DNA of 58,868 nt from Bacteroidetes bacterium HGW-Bacteroidetes-6 (GTDB lineage Bacteria > Bacteroidota > Bacteroidia > Bacteroidales > DTU049). The translations under genes and the position numbers were made by a program. Location of the stretch: positions 1 to 58,868 of the forward strand of contig PHDB01000017.1 of the NCBI GenBank assembly GCA_002842495.1, written 5' to 3'. The notes beneath the pieces were generated by a model. That model was not told the origin of the DNA and ran no database searches. It saw nothing but the letters and a program-made list of their open reading frames with translations. The first letter of the stretch is position 1; every line of letters starts with the position of its first letter. Positions 8,456 to 16,317 of the stretch are shown here, in pieces.

Positions 8456-9142
8456 ATGATTTTAAAGTCACTTTTCCGACTATTCTACCCCAATTTATGC
8501 TTTGCCTGTGGGATTAATTTGGTACAGAGCGAAAAAACCATTTGTTTGTCATGTCTCACTAAAATTCCACAAACCGACTATCATACTATTAACGAGAATC
8601 CGGTCGCCAGATTGTTCTACGGTCGTGTTGATATCGAAAATGCAACCGCAATGTGCTTCTACGATAAAGAAAGCAGCATTCAGCACCTGATGCATGGCCT
8701 CAAATACAAAAACAAACCGGAAATAGGAATATTTTTTGGTCAACGACTTGGGAAACTGCTCCTGGAATCACCATTATACAAGGACATTGAACTTGTTCTT
8801 CCTATTCCATTACACCCAAAGAAAGAAAGAATCAGAGGCTATAACCAAAGCATGGTTATAGCACAGGGTTTGATAGAAAGTATGCCTATAAAAATTGTGG
8901 ATGATGTATTGGTACGCATTGAATTCACCGAAACACAAACACGCAAAAACAGATGGGATCGCTATCAGAATGTTCGCAATATGTTTGGTGTTAAGCATCC
9001 TGAAAAAATTGCCGGAAAACATTTGTTGTTGGTTGATGATGTTATTACTACGGGAGCTACCATCGAAGCATGCGCGCAACATTTATTGAAAATAGAGGGA
9101 GTTCGGGTGAGTATTGCTGGAATTGCCTCACCGGCACGGTAA
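8456..9142 (+). CDS. comF: ComF family phosphoribosyltransferase-like protein
   Basis: The 228-residue protein has an N-terminal Zn ribbon (C15, C18, C30, C33). A phosphoribosyltransferase fold follows, with the PRPP-binding motif LLLVDDVITTGAT near residue 190 and the ComF signature HPKKERIRGYNQS. ComF proteins are needed for natural DNA uptake in several bacteria; they are cytoplasmic and probably act with PriA in handling incoming single strands. No other competence genes are nearby. It is divergent from the coiled-coil gene. Confidence 0.9.
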   Translation: MILKSLFRLFYPNLCFACGINLVQSEKTICLSCLTKIPQTDYHTINENPVARLFYGRVDIENATAMCFYDKESSIQHLMHGLKYKNKPEIGIFFGQRLGKLLLESPLYKDIELVLPIPLHPKKERIRGYNQSMVIAQGLIESMPIKIVDDVLVRIEFTETQTRKNRWDRYQNVRNMFGVKHPEKIAGKHLLLVDDVITTGATIEACAQHLLKIEGVRVSIAGIASPAR

Positions 9143-9222
9143 ATATATACCCCTATCCTTTTTTCATCCTTCGAACAATCCGGAAGGATAAGAAGGCTTT
9201 ATAACCACCCATACATCAATTA

Positions 9223-9254
9223 TTGAATTTTCAAAAAACAAAAGAATATCTTTG
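9223..9254 (+). promoter_or_regulatory. Promoter of LOG-family gene, possibly leaderless
   Basis: TTG at 9223-9225, a 21-base spacer and TATCTTTG at 9247-9254 match the Bacteroidota consensus. The ATG at 9259 is only 5 bases after the box, so transcription would start at or within a few bases of the start codon. Confidence 0.65.
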
Positions 9255-9258
9255 CATC

Positions 9259-9873
9259 ATGACAATAGGATCATCAAAACGAAAGGCTATCGCAATTTTC
9301 TGTGGTTCGTCAGCAGGAGCGAGTTCTGCTTATACCGACGCTGCACGCAATTTGGTCATGGAGCTTAAAAAGCGAGATTACTCCATTGTTTATGGTGCCG
9401 GATGCACTGGCTTGATGGGAGTTATTGCCGATGAAGCTCTGCGAGTTGGAGTACACATTACAGGTATTGTTCCATCGTTTTTCATGGGTGAAAACGTCGT
9501 GAACGAAAAAATTGACGAATTGATAGTAACAAGCTCTATGGCTGAACGAAAAACCATTATTGCAGAACGCTCCGATGCATTCATTGCTCTTCCGGGTGGA
9601 TTTGGAACCCTCGATGAGCTGTTTGAAGTAGCAACAGCTGTTCAACTAGGGCTGGCCATTAAGCCTATTGGATTGCTCAATACGCTTGAGTATTACAATC
9701 CGCTGATTGCAATGCTAGAAAAAGCCATTACCGAAAAGTTTGTACGTGCCGACCACATGAAAGCAATTGCTGCAGATAATAATCCGCAACAATTGCTTCA
9801 CAAGATGGAAAATCTCGAATATGAACCCCCCGCCAACTGGATTGAGAAGCTGGTTGAGAAAAATAAGTTCTAG
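9259..9873 (+). CDS. LOG family nucleotide 5-monophosphate phosphoribohydrolase (TIGR00730)
   Basis: From the ATG at 9259 the protein has 204 residues (MTIGSSKRKAIAIFCGSSAG). It carries the LOG signature: YGAGCTGLMG near residue 50, SMAERK and PGGFGTLDELFE near residue 115. LOG enzymes split the N-glycosidic bond of nucleoside monophosphates, including cytokinin ribotides. In non-plant bacteria the natural substrate is probably a damaged or ordinary nucleotide. The longer frame from 9223 is rejected because it would run over the promoter box. It stands alone on this strand. Confidence 0.9.
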   Translation: MTIGSSKRKAIAIFCGSSAGASSAYTDAARNLVMELKKRDYSIVYGAGCTGLMGVIADEALRVGVHITGIVPSFFMGENVVNEKIDELIVTSSMAERKTIIAERSDAFIALPGGFGTLDELFEVATAVQLGLAIKPIGLLNTLEYYNPLIAMLEKAITEKFVRADHMKAIAADNNPQQLLHKMENLEYEPPANWIEKLVEKNKF

Positions 9874-9875
9874 AT

Positions 9876-11723
9876 TTATTGCTTAACAATTCGTTTAGAA
9901 ACCGATCTTCCATCGGATAAGGTTAGTTGAACAAAATATACTCCCGAAGCCAGCGATGAAATATTAAGCGCAACAGATTCGTTGACTGAATTTGTTGAAA
10001 GCACTTGAATTAACTGACCTTTACTATTGATTAGCATCAGCTGCGAATTGACAAATTGGGTATTCCCTGTAATATCAACATTCACTAAATCAGTTGCCGG
10101 GTTTGGATAGCACGAAACTGAAGGCAGTGCACCCGAAATCATTGTCTGTGTATTGAATTCAACATTTTTCGCCGAATTGTTCGGACCATATAAAGCTTCG
10201 TGCAATGTTTCCAATCCTTCGCGAGACTCTTGAAAAACAAGGTCGAAAACCGGACTATCATTTTTGCGTGTGACTTTTGCAAATTGATCGGCAGAAACAA
10301 CCGCAATACGACCTTGAGCATCAACAACCCACATTACAATGGTTGCGCCTTTCACAAAACACAATTCGGCTGAATTGCCTTCGGCCTGATACATAGCATT
10401 TACATCTTTATCGGTCCAGTAAATTTTGGATGGAACCATTTTTTGTCCATTTTCGCTAAATGAAGCTGCAAGACAATCATTATTGATTCGCAATGGATAA
10501 TCACAATTATAAATACCTGTGCGGACAACCGAAACACGACGAAAACCAGTATACACATTCGGAGTGTAACCCATATCGGCACGCTTGGTTTCTACCATCT
10601 CGCTTGACCTACTTTGATAGTTTGCACGTGCCGTTTGCTCGTCGCTCGTCGATTTTTTGTAGGAAGCAATCGCCTGATTGTAATCGGCATCCGCAAAAAC
10701 CGGTTTCGCATACAATTTCACTGTTGTATCAGGACGGCTCAATTTAAGCAGATACAAACCTTCGAGTTTCGATTTTTTAATAGAAACAGTTGCCCAATTC
10801 ACTTTATACCATTCAGGATTGAACTTTTGCCTGCTTTCATCCACTTCGAAAAGCACATTCTTATAAATCGACAATTCGGGAAAATCTTCGGTTTTGTAAT
10901 TGACTTTGAAAATATAATTTGCTTCAACAGCCTTAACTGGTTTCACATAAAAGGGTTCAATGTCACTATTTTCCGATGTATTGTTGTTGCTGAAAGCGTA
11001 TGTAAAATCGTTTCCCAAGGACGTACCCGATGTGTTCTCATTTTCCACAAAAGTGTTTTCTGCAATGTAATTCCACTTATCGGCAACTGTGTCGAGATAA
11101 TACGTATTGAATTTTGGGTTGGTATTGTCGGTAACCAAATCGACAGTAATTTCTTTGCCGTCGGCAATTTGCAATTCTTCGCCACCAGCATAGGCCAATA
11201 GTTCGAACATCCCAGCGGACTCAAAAGTATATTCTTCGCCAGCCGAATCGTAAGTCATTGGAATTCCCGCCCTGAAAAAGTCGGGCACATTGTGAAATTC
11301 GCGAAATTCGAGATTCACAGGACCTTTAACCGTGTTGCCACTTTTATCGACAAATGCATTCTCGGGAATGGTGATACGAGTACCCAATTCGGTTTGAAAA
11401 GCACCGCCTTCGCTGTTGGTAAAAGTAAAAACCTGAGGTTTGATATCAACTTCTGCAATTGGAGCATTCACGCAAGTAGTGATGGAGTCGCGAACATCGG
11501 TGTTTGCATTCGATTGACTTTCGGGCAAACCCGAAGTGAAATAAATAGCAGCCACAGTCGAAACAACTACAACGGTAGTTCCTAATCCCCATTGCCAAGC
11601 ATTTCGGAAAGGATTACGAAAGCCTGAGAAGCTGCTCGAAACACTGCTGAATGAAGGCTTATTTTGCCCAATAAACTGGTCGGATGGTATTTGTTTATCG
11701 GGATTGATTCTGAAATTTTTCAT
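9876..11723 (-). CDS. Transmembrane protein with T9SS type A sorting domain, partner of ECF sigma factor
   Basis: The 615-residue protein starts with about 45 polar residues, then a hydrophobic helix (about 47-65, LGTTVVVVSTVAAIYF). A large beta-rich region follows with a Bacteroidota-typical block around residue 110-165 (TIPENAFVD, AGIPMTYDS, ESAGMFEL). The last 80 residues are a type A T9SS sorting domain (SCYPNPATD ... SSLASGVYFVQLTLSDGRS). It overlaps the sigma-factor gene by 4 bases, the position usually held by an anti-sigma factor. The helix could be a membrane anchor or the core of a long signal peptide; the sorting domain favours export. Function is unknown. Confidence 0.8.
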   Translation of the reverse strand: MKNFRINPDKQIPSDQFIGQNKPSFSSVSSSFSGFRNPFRNAWQWGLGTTVVVVSTVAAIYFTSGLPESQSNANTDVRDSITTCVNAPIAEVDIKPQVFTFTNSEGGAFQTELGTRITIPENAFVDKSGNTVKGPVNLEFREFHNVPDFFRAGIPMTYDSAGEEYTFESAGMFELLAYAGGEELQIADGKEITVDLVTDNTNPKFNTYYLDTVADKWNYIAENTFVENENTSGTSLGNDFTYAFSNNNTSENSDIEPFYVKPVKAVEANYIFKVNYKTEDFPELSIYKNVLFEVDESRQKFNPEWYKVNWATVSIKKSKLEGLYLLKLSRPDTTVKLYAKPVFADADYNQAIASYKKSTSDEQTARANYQSRSSEMVETKRADMGYTPNVYTGFRRVSVVRTGIYNCDYPLRINNDCLAASFSENGQKMVPSKIYWTDKDVNAMYQAEGNSAELCFVKGATIVMWVVDAQGRIAVVSADQFAKVTRKNDSPVFDLVFQESREGLETLHEALYGPNNSAKNVEFNTQTMISGALPSVSCYPNPATDLVNVDITGNTQFVNSQLMLINSKGQLIQVLSTNSVNESVALNISSLASGVYFVQLTLSDGRSVSKRIVKQ

Positions 11724-12295
11724 GACATTGAAGATTTTGTGATTATACCCTTCAGTTTTTTTATAATCCGGAAAATTCTAACAGATACGTTGTTTTCCGA
11801 AATCCCCAAAACACCTGCAATAAAACCGACTGATTGTTTTTCGAAATAGCGCATTTCAACAATTTCCATTTCGTCGCGATCAAGCTTTTGCAAGGCTTGC
11901 ATGAGCATGGCTTCGCGATCGAGTTGATTTTCGTCGCTTGTATCGCTACGCAACTGATGAAGGCTTTCAACATCGATATGATAAACAATTTCGAGCTTAC
12001 GTTTGCGATGTTGCATGTAAATTTCGTTCAATGCAATTTTGTAAAGCCAGGCAATAAATGGCTTTCCGGTGTAATTGAATTTCCTCAAATTCTCCATGGC
12101 CTTCAAAAAAACATGCGAACACATGTCGAACGACTTTTCTGTATCGCAAAGGCGCCTGAAAATAAACCGATACAGTTCGTTGTAATGTCGATCGTACAAA
12201 ACACCGAAGTTCGAAATGTCGTCGAGCGCTGCTTTCACCAGTAATGGTGTATCGTCGTGAGCCGAAGTAGTTTGTTGCTTAGTGGCGATCAGCAT
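11720..12295 (-). CDS. ECF-type RNA polymerase sigma factor
   Basis: The 191-residue protein has sigma-70 region 2 (YDRHYNELYRFIFRRL ... FIAWLYKIALNEIY, residues 35-105). Region 4 (KLDRDEMEIVEMRYFEKQSVGFIAGVLGISENNVSVRI, residues 135-180) recognises the -35 element. There is no region 1 or 3, as in extracytoplasmic-function sigma factors. It overlaps the membrane protein downstream by 4 bases, implying translational coupling and a signalling pair. An LRR-protein gene ends 77 bases upstream on the same strand. The genes it controls are not evident in the window. Confidence 0.9.
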   Translation of the reverse strand: MLIATKQQTTSAHDDTPLLVKAALDDISNFGVLYDRHYNELYRFIFRRLCDTEKSFDMCSHVFLKAMENLRKFNYTGKPFIAWLYKIALNEIYMQHRKRKLEIVYHIDVESLHQLRSDTSDENQLDREAMLMQALQKLDRDEMEIVEMRYFEKQSVGFIAGVLGISENNVSVRIFRIIKKLKGIITKSSMS

Positions 12296-12372
12296 AGCTT
12301 TGGGGTTTTACAGATATAATTCAATAATCAAAAAATCTTACAAAAAACCGACGAGATAAAAAGTCATAGTCT

Positions 12373-14418
12373 TTATAATCCGGCTTCGACAGCAAGCTGT
12401 CCAAAAGTAAATAGCTTATCGCCAAACAACCGAACCACTATTGTGGCAACACCTCCACTTACCGGACTCAGCTGCGAATATGATGCGCGATCGGCAACAC
12501 CAACCTGCCCATTACGCAGAAACACAACTACTATCATATCAGTCGATTTCCCAATTTCTAACTGATGTGGTTCAAAGCCCAAGGTTCCTTCAGCTATAGA
12601 AAACACTTTCAGCATGGTATTGATCAAAAATATTTTCTTCACAACACATTTGTTTCCAATCGGGTCGGCAAAATCGACCAAAGCATCAACCGGGAGCGAA
12701 TCGTAGGGAAGCAAAGCAGTGCTGAACGATTGAATATAATTATTGATAACCAGATAGCGCCCCAACAGATTTTCGGTAACAGAAGCGCCTGTAAATGCCG
12801 ATTTTTCGTCAGCAATCACTCTATCGTAGTAATCAAGCCATTGCTTTTGCGACATTTTCTTTTCTGTATCGCTGAAATAGTTGTCGGAAAAATACTTCCA
12901 CTGATTGCTTACAAGTTTATTATATGTTTTTCGATAGGAAATCTTGCTCCGTGTGAGGTTGGTATTGAATCGCTTGCGTCGCGAATCGAGCGAACGTTGA
13001 TAACGGGTATATCGTTTTATATAGTCCGTCTTGGACAATTCGGGCTGATTCTGGTTCTCAGCAACCGGATGAGCTTTTATCCGTACAAATCCGTTCAGAT
13101 TTTTAAACTCAAGTGAAAACGATTTTAATTCATCGTCATAAAAAATCCGAAAATCATTCCACCCCAAACCCGGCTGCTTCTTTAAATTCTTTTTATTTAC
13201 AAATGTCTTGTTGAATTCTTTTTTACTCATATCTTCGTCGAGTATCCAATACATACCTCTAAAAGCCATGAGTTCCTTGAAGCTCTTAATTACAGTTTGA
13301 TTGTACGAAGCACCTGATTTTGCATAAAAATTGAAGCAGATTGTTCCTTTTGGATATAAATCTTTTGGCGCCTTCCAGAAAAATATATCGATAGCATCCC
13401 ATGAATAAACCATCGCCTGAGAATTTCTGGATGTATTTGAATAGCGCATATCGGCATACCGTTCATCGAAAAGCAACGAATCGAAGTCGTTTGAAAAATT
13501 GAACAAACGGGCATAGTGAATGTAGGCTTCGCTCAGAATTTGCAGCCTCCCATCCATGGAAATAAATTCGCCATAGGTAGTTACAGAATCGGGAGCCGTT
13601 TGCTGTATATCAGAGGAGGCTTGATCAGCCGAAACATACTCGATGGTTGTTTGTGGAAAAAGCTTTTCAAGTCGTTCGCGATCTTCGTCGGACAAAATCG
13701 GGTCGACACTCAGGTATTTAATCTGCAACGAACTTATTTTCGAATAGGCATCAACCGGGTTGATAAACAAATTGCTGGCTGCAACAAATGAATTAAGGCT
13801 GCTCATTTGCGACATGCTTTCGGGCAAATCGTACAAGGCGTTGTTGCTTATATCAATAATTTCAATTTGGCTTAGTTTACCAATATTGGGAGGGAGTTCG
13901 CATATCTGATTTACCGGCAAGCCAAGGTATTTCAAATTTTTGCATTGCGAAAGCACATCAACGCTTTTTCCAACATCGAAATTGTCGCAGTTGGTTATTA
14001 TCAGTCGGTTGAGTACCGGCAATGTTGCAACAACCGGTGGCAAGACCAGAATATCGCATTCATCAATAGTAATCTGGTTCAATTGTGAAAGCGAGCGTAA
14101 TGAAGAAAAGAAAGCGACGAAGTCGATATTTCCACATTCGGTAATATTCAGCGTTGTAAGCTTTTTGAGCGTAAGGAGCTCAACAGGAAAGCTTTTTGCG
14201 GCAAACCCCACTACAGTAAGCGATTGCATATTAGAAAACGAGCTGCAATTGTTCCAAAACAACGTGTCGTCTTCGGTATCACAATCAAGATAGTAGCGAT
14301 AAACAGCCGACGGATTTTCTAGAGCTTCATCGATATTTTCAAATACTTTTTGCTCATTTTGAGAAAAGAGAGATCCAGAGAAAGCAAGAAGCAAGACAAA
14401 AATGAAAAGATACCTCAT
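12373..14418 (-). CDS. Secreted leucine-rich-repeat protein of unknown function
   Basis: The 681-residue protein has a signal peptide (residues 1-19, SGSLFSQ). Leucine-rich repeats occupy about residues 60-260 (LTTLNITECGNI, LNQITIDECDIL, IEIIDISNNALYDLP). A long C-terminal part (about 280-681) contains a basic Tyr-rich helical stretch (KRYTRYQRSLDSRRKRFN) and no domain I can name. LRRs usually bind proteins, so an envelope or surface binding role is likely. It ends 77 bases upstream of the ECF sigma gene and may be in its operon. No sorting domain or lipobox is seen. Confidence 0.75.
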   Translation of the reverse strand: MRYLFIFVLLLAFSGSLFSQNEQKVFENIDEALENPSAVYRYYLDCDTEDDTLFWNNCSSFSNMQSLTVVGFAAKSFPVELLTLKKLTTLNITECGNIDFVAFFSSLRSLSQLNQITIDECDILVLPPVVATLPVLNRLIITNCDNFDVGKSVDVLSQCKNLKYLGLPVNQICELPPNIGKLSQIEIIDISNNALYDLPESMSQMSSLNSFVAASNLFINPVDAYSKISSLQIKYLSVDPILSDEDRERLEKLFPQTTIEYVSADQASSDIQQTAPDSVTTYGEFISMDGRLQILSEAYIHYARLFNFSNDFDSLLFDERYADMRYSNTSRNSQAMVYSWDAIDIFFWKAPKDLYPKGTICFNFYAKSGASYNQTVIKSFKELMAFRGMYWILDEDMSKKEFNKTFVNKKNLKKQPGLGWNDFRIFYDDELKSFSLEFKNLNGFVRIKAHPVAENQNQPELSKTDYIKRYTRYQRSLDSRRKRFNTNLTRSKISYRKTYNKLVSNQWKYFSDNYFSDTEKKMSQKQWLDYYDRVIADEKSAFTGASVTENLLGRYLVINNYIQSFSTALLPYDSLPVDALVDFADPIGNKCVVKKIFLINTMLKVFSIAEGTLGFEPHQLEIGKSTDMIVVVFLRNGQVGVADRASYSQLSPVSGGVATIVVRLFGDKLFTFGQLAVEAGL

Positions 14419-14552
14419 ACCATTATCATTATTTAATAATTAATGAAAAACAACAGACAATATTACATTATAAAAATAAAAATTCAAAACGCTAAAATAA
14501 TAAATTTTCATCCAGCTTTCACTTCAACAGATTCTATCTTCTCCAAACAAAA

Positions 14553-14590
14553 AAAGCCACTGAATTCATCGAATTTTCAGTGGCTTTCTG
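14553..14590. terminator. Terminator after tRNA-Ser, bidirectional hairpin
   Basis: AAAGCCACTGAA and TTCAGTGGCTTT form a perfect 12-bp stem around an 11-base loop, with an A run on one side and T-rich sequence on the other. It lies between the tRNA (minus) and the LRR gene. Confidence 0.8.
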
Positions 14591-14605
14591 TTTTCGTCTT
14601 TTCGT

Positions 14606-14693
14606 TGGCGGAGAGCGAGGGATTCGAACCCCCGGACCCTTGCGGGTCAACGGTTTTCAAGACCGCCGCATTCGACCACTCTGCCAGCTCTCC
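14606..14693 (-). tRNA. tRNA-Ser(UGA)
   Basis: On the minus strand GGAGAGC opens the acceptor stem and GCTCTCC closes it, followed by discriminator G and an encoded CCA. The anticodon loop CTTGAAA in the stem GCGGT/ACCGT gives anticodon TGA. A long variable arm (GACCCGCAAGGGTC) and the T-loop GGTTCGAATCC complete a class II serine tRNA of 88 nt. Confidence 0.95.
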
Positions 14694-14807
14694 GCTGCAA
14701 AAGTACAAATATTTTTGATTTACCAAATCAATTTCAATTCTTCAACGGCAATACTATCAATTATTATAGCCTTGTAGTTGAAAATCAAATCATTTTTTTA
14801 AAAAATA

Positions 14808-14838
14808 TTTTTGTTGTTTCAGGTTTTTTTTACTTTTG
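14808..14838 (+). promoter_or_regulatory. Promoter of T9SS-sorted protein gene
   Basis: A TTTG ending at 14813, a 17-base spacer and TACTTTTG at 14831-14838 match the Bacteroidota consensus. The ATG lies 81 bases further on, leaving a fairly long leader with no recognised riboswitch. Confidence 0.65.
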
Positions 14839-14919
14839 CATCCGATATGCATTAAAATGCATAACATAAAGGTGGAACAATAACACTCGAAATCAAAATC
14901 CAACAATAAAAACACAAAA

Positions 14920-15798
14920 ATGAAAAAATCATTACTCTTTGCTTTGGCTATTACCGGAGCATTCATGTTTTCTTCCTACGGACAGTCAGACACCGTTTCC
15001 GGCTTTTCTTTTTCGCTCAATACTGGTCTCGATAGTCTCAATGCCAACTATGGATTAAGCGTTAACCTTGGTTACGACATTCGTTTCGAAACCGAAAGCA
15101 CAGGCACGTCCGATTCAATCACACTTACCAATGGGGTGTATTCCTCAGGCGGAACCGACTACGCTGCAACTGCCGACGATTGGCATAATGGAGCCAACGA
15201 TAAATATTGGTTGGTGAAATTTAAAACCACCGACTACACCAATTTGGTTTTGTATAGCAAACAGCGCAGCGGAGGAGCTACTCCCGGTCCTAAGTATTTC
15301 AAAGTGCAGTATCGCATCAGCAGCTCGGGCACCTGGACCGATGTTAGCAGCGATACTATTACCGTTGCCAACGATTGGAATACTGGTGTTGTTAATGGCT
15401 GGGCTATTCCTTCCGATGCTTGGAATGCTTCTCAGTCGGTTTATATCCGCTGGATTAGCATAAGCGATTCGAGCAGCGCTAATACCATTGTTGATTCAAC
15501 TGGCATTTCAAAAATTGACGAAATCTTCATTTTGGGGACCAACTCTGTTGGGATTACCGAAAACATTGGCTTTTGCAACAATATTTATCCGAATCCTGCC
15601 ACAGATATTGTAAATATAGTAAGCACCGAGCCCGCTGCTGTAGCTTACATTATGGCTATTGACGGCCGTGTGGTTTCAACAGTCAGCAACCCCGGCTCTC
15701 AACTCAATGTAAGCAATTTGGCGAGTGGAAACTATTTTCTTCGTCTCATTTCCGAAAATAATACAACACAAAGCATCCATGCTTTGATTATTGAATAG
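14920..15798 (+). CDS. Secreted protein with T9SS type A sorting domain
   Basis: The 292-residue protein has a signal peptide (residues 1-22, FMFSSYGQ). A beta-sandwich-like middle follows (about 25-200, aromatic and Gly-rich, YWLVKFKTTDYTNLVLYSKQ, QVSVYIRWISISDSS-like strands), reminiscent of carbohydrate-binding or jelly-roll modules. The C-terminal sorting domain (about 215-292) has NIYPNPATDIVNI and NLASGNYFLRLISE. Type IX secretion would carry it across the outer membrane and then anchor or release it. Its binding target is unknown. It has its own promoter and terminator and stands alone. Confidence 0.8.
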   Translation: MKKSLLFALAITGAFMFSSYGQSDTVSGFSFSLNTGLDSLNANYGLSVNLGYDIRFETESTGTSDSITLTNGVYSSGGTDYAATADDWHNGANDKYWLVKFKTTDYTNLVLYSKQRSGGATPGPKYFKVQYRISSSGTWTDVSSDTITVANDWNTGVVNGWAIPSDAWNASQSVYIRWISISDSSSANTIVDSTGISKIDEIFILGTNSVGITENIGFCNNIYPNPATDIVNIVSTEPAAVAYIMAIDGRVVSTVSNPGSQLNVSNLASGNYFLRLISENNTTQSIHALIIE

Positions 15799-15822
15799 AA
15801 TTGCTTATTTTGTGACTTATTT

Positions 15823-15866
15823 TGACGGCGTTGATACAAAAGCATTCTTCGCCGTCATTTTTATAA
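15823..15866 (+). terminator. Rho-independent terminator
   Basis: TGACGGCG and CGCCGTCA form a perfect 8-bp stem, followed by TTTTTATAATTTATT. It lies 25 bases after the preceding stop codon. Confidence 0.65.
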
Positions 15867-15880
15867 TTTATTCATCGCCC

Positions 15881-16220
15881 ATGAATTTTTTTATTGTTAT
15901 TCTATTTTTCGTTTCACTACGATGGGGTTTTTGCTCAAATAATCAATGGGTGCGCATTGTTGATTCCAAGACAAACCAAGCTGTTACCTATGCAAATATT
16001 CACTGGCAGATAGCCAGCAATGGTGCAGTTTCAAACGATAGTGGTTATTTTTCCTTGTCTCTTCCTTTGTTTATTGGTGATAGTATCGTGATTTTGGAGA
16101 CGGGGGTTTATCCCTACCGGCATACATTTAAGGACGACATAGACAGAATAAACAAGAGCACCGCACCCTCAAAGCCATTGAACAAACACTGCTGAAAACA
16201 ATTTTCTACGAGAAGTAATT
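15881..16220 (+). pseudogene. Truncated carboxypeptidase-regulatory-like domain gene, frameshifted remnant
   Basis: From the ATG at 15881 a signal peptide or membrane helix (FFIVILFFVSLRWGFCS) is followed by WVRIVDSKTNQAVTYANIHW and NDSGYFSLSLP, the beta-sandwich of carboxypeptidase regulatory-like domains found at the start of TonB-dependent receptors and secreted proteins. The frame ends after about 105 codons at 16195, far short of such proteins. From about 16140 the next frame reads HRTLKAIEQTLLKTIFYEK and then stops, more protein-like than the frame in use. I read this as a decayed fragment at the edge of the accessory region. Confidence 0.5.
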
Positions 16221-16265
16221 TTTCATGGTTTATATGTTTTTTTGACCATCGGGCAAGCACAAATG

Positions 16266-16296
16266 TTTGTCCGGGATTATTTTTACATTACATTTG
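16266..16296 (+). promoter_or_regulatory. Promoter of the glycosidase pair
   Basis: TTTG at 16266-16269, a 19-base spacer and TACATTTG at 16289-16296 are an excellent consensus match 21 bases before the ATG at 16318. Confidence 0.7.
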
Positions 16297-16317
16297 CTAC
16301 TGTATTCGCTAATATAT

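Noticed and set aside
9155..9200. Hairpin ATCCTTC/GAAGGAT after comF
   Set aside because: The stem is only 7 bp and is not followed by a T run; too weak to call a terminator.
10614..11201. 195-codon open frame on the plus strand
   Set aside because: It is the shadow of the T9SS/sigma-partner gene on the other strand; its Phe/Ile/Cys-rich composition is typical of antisense frames.
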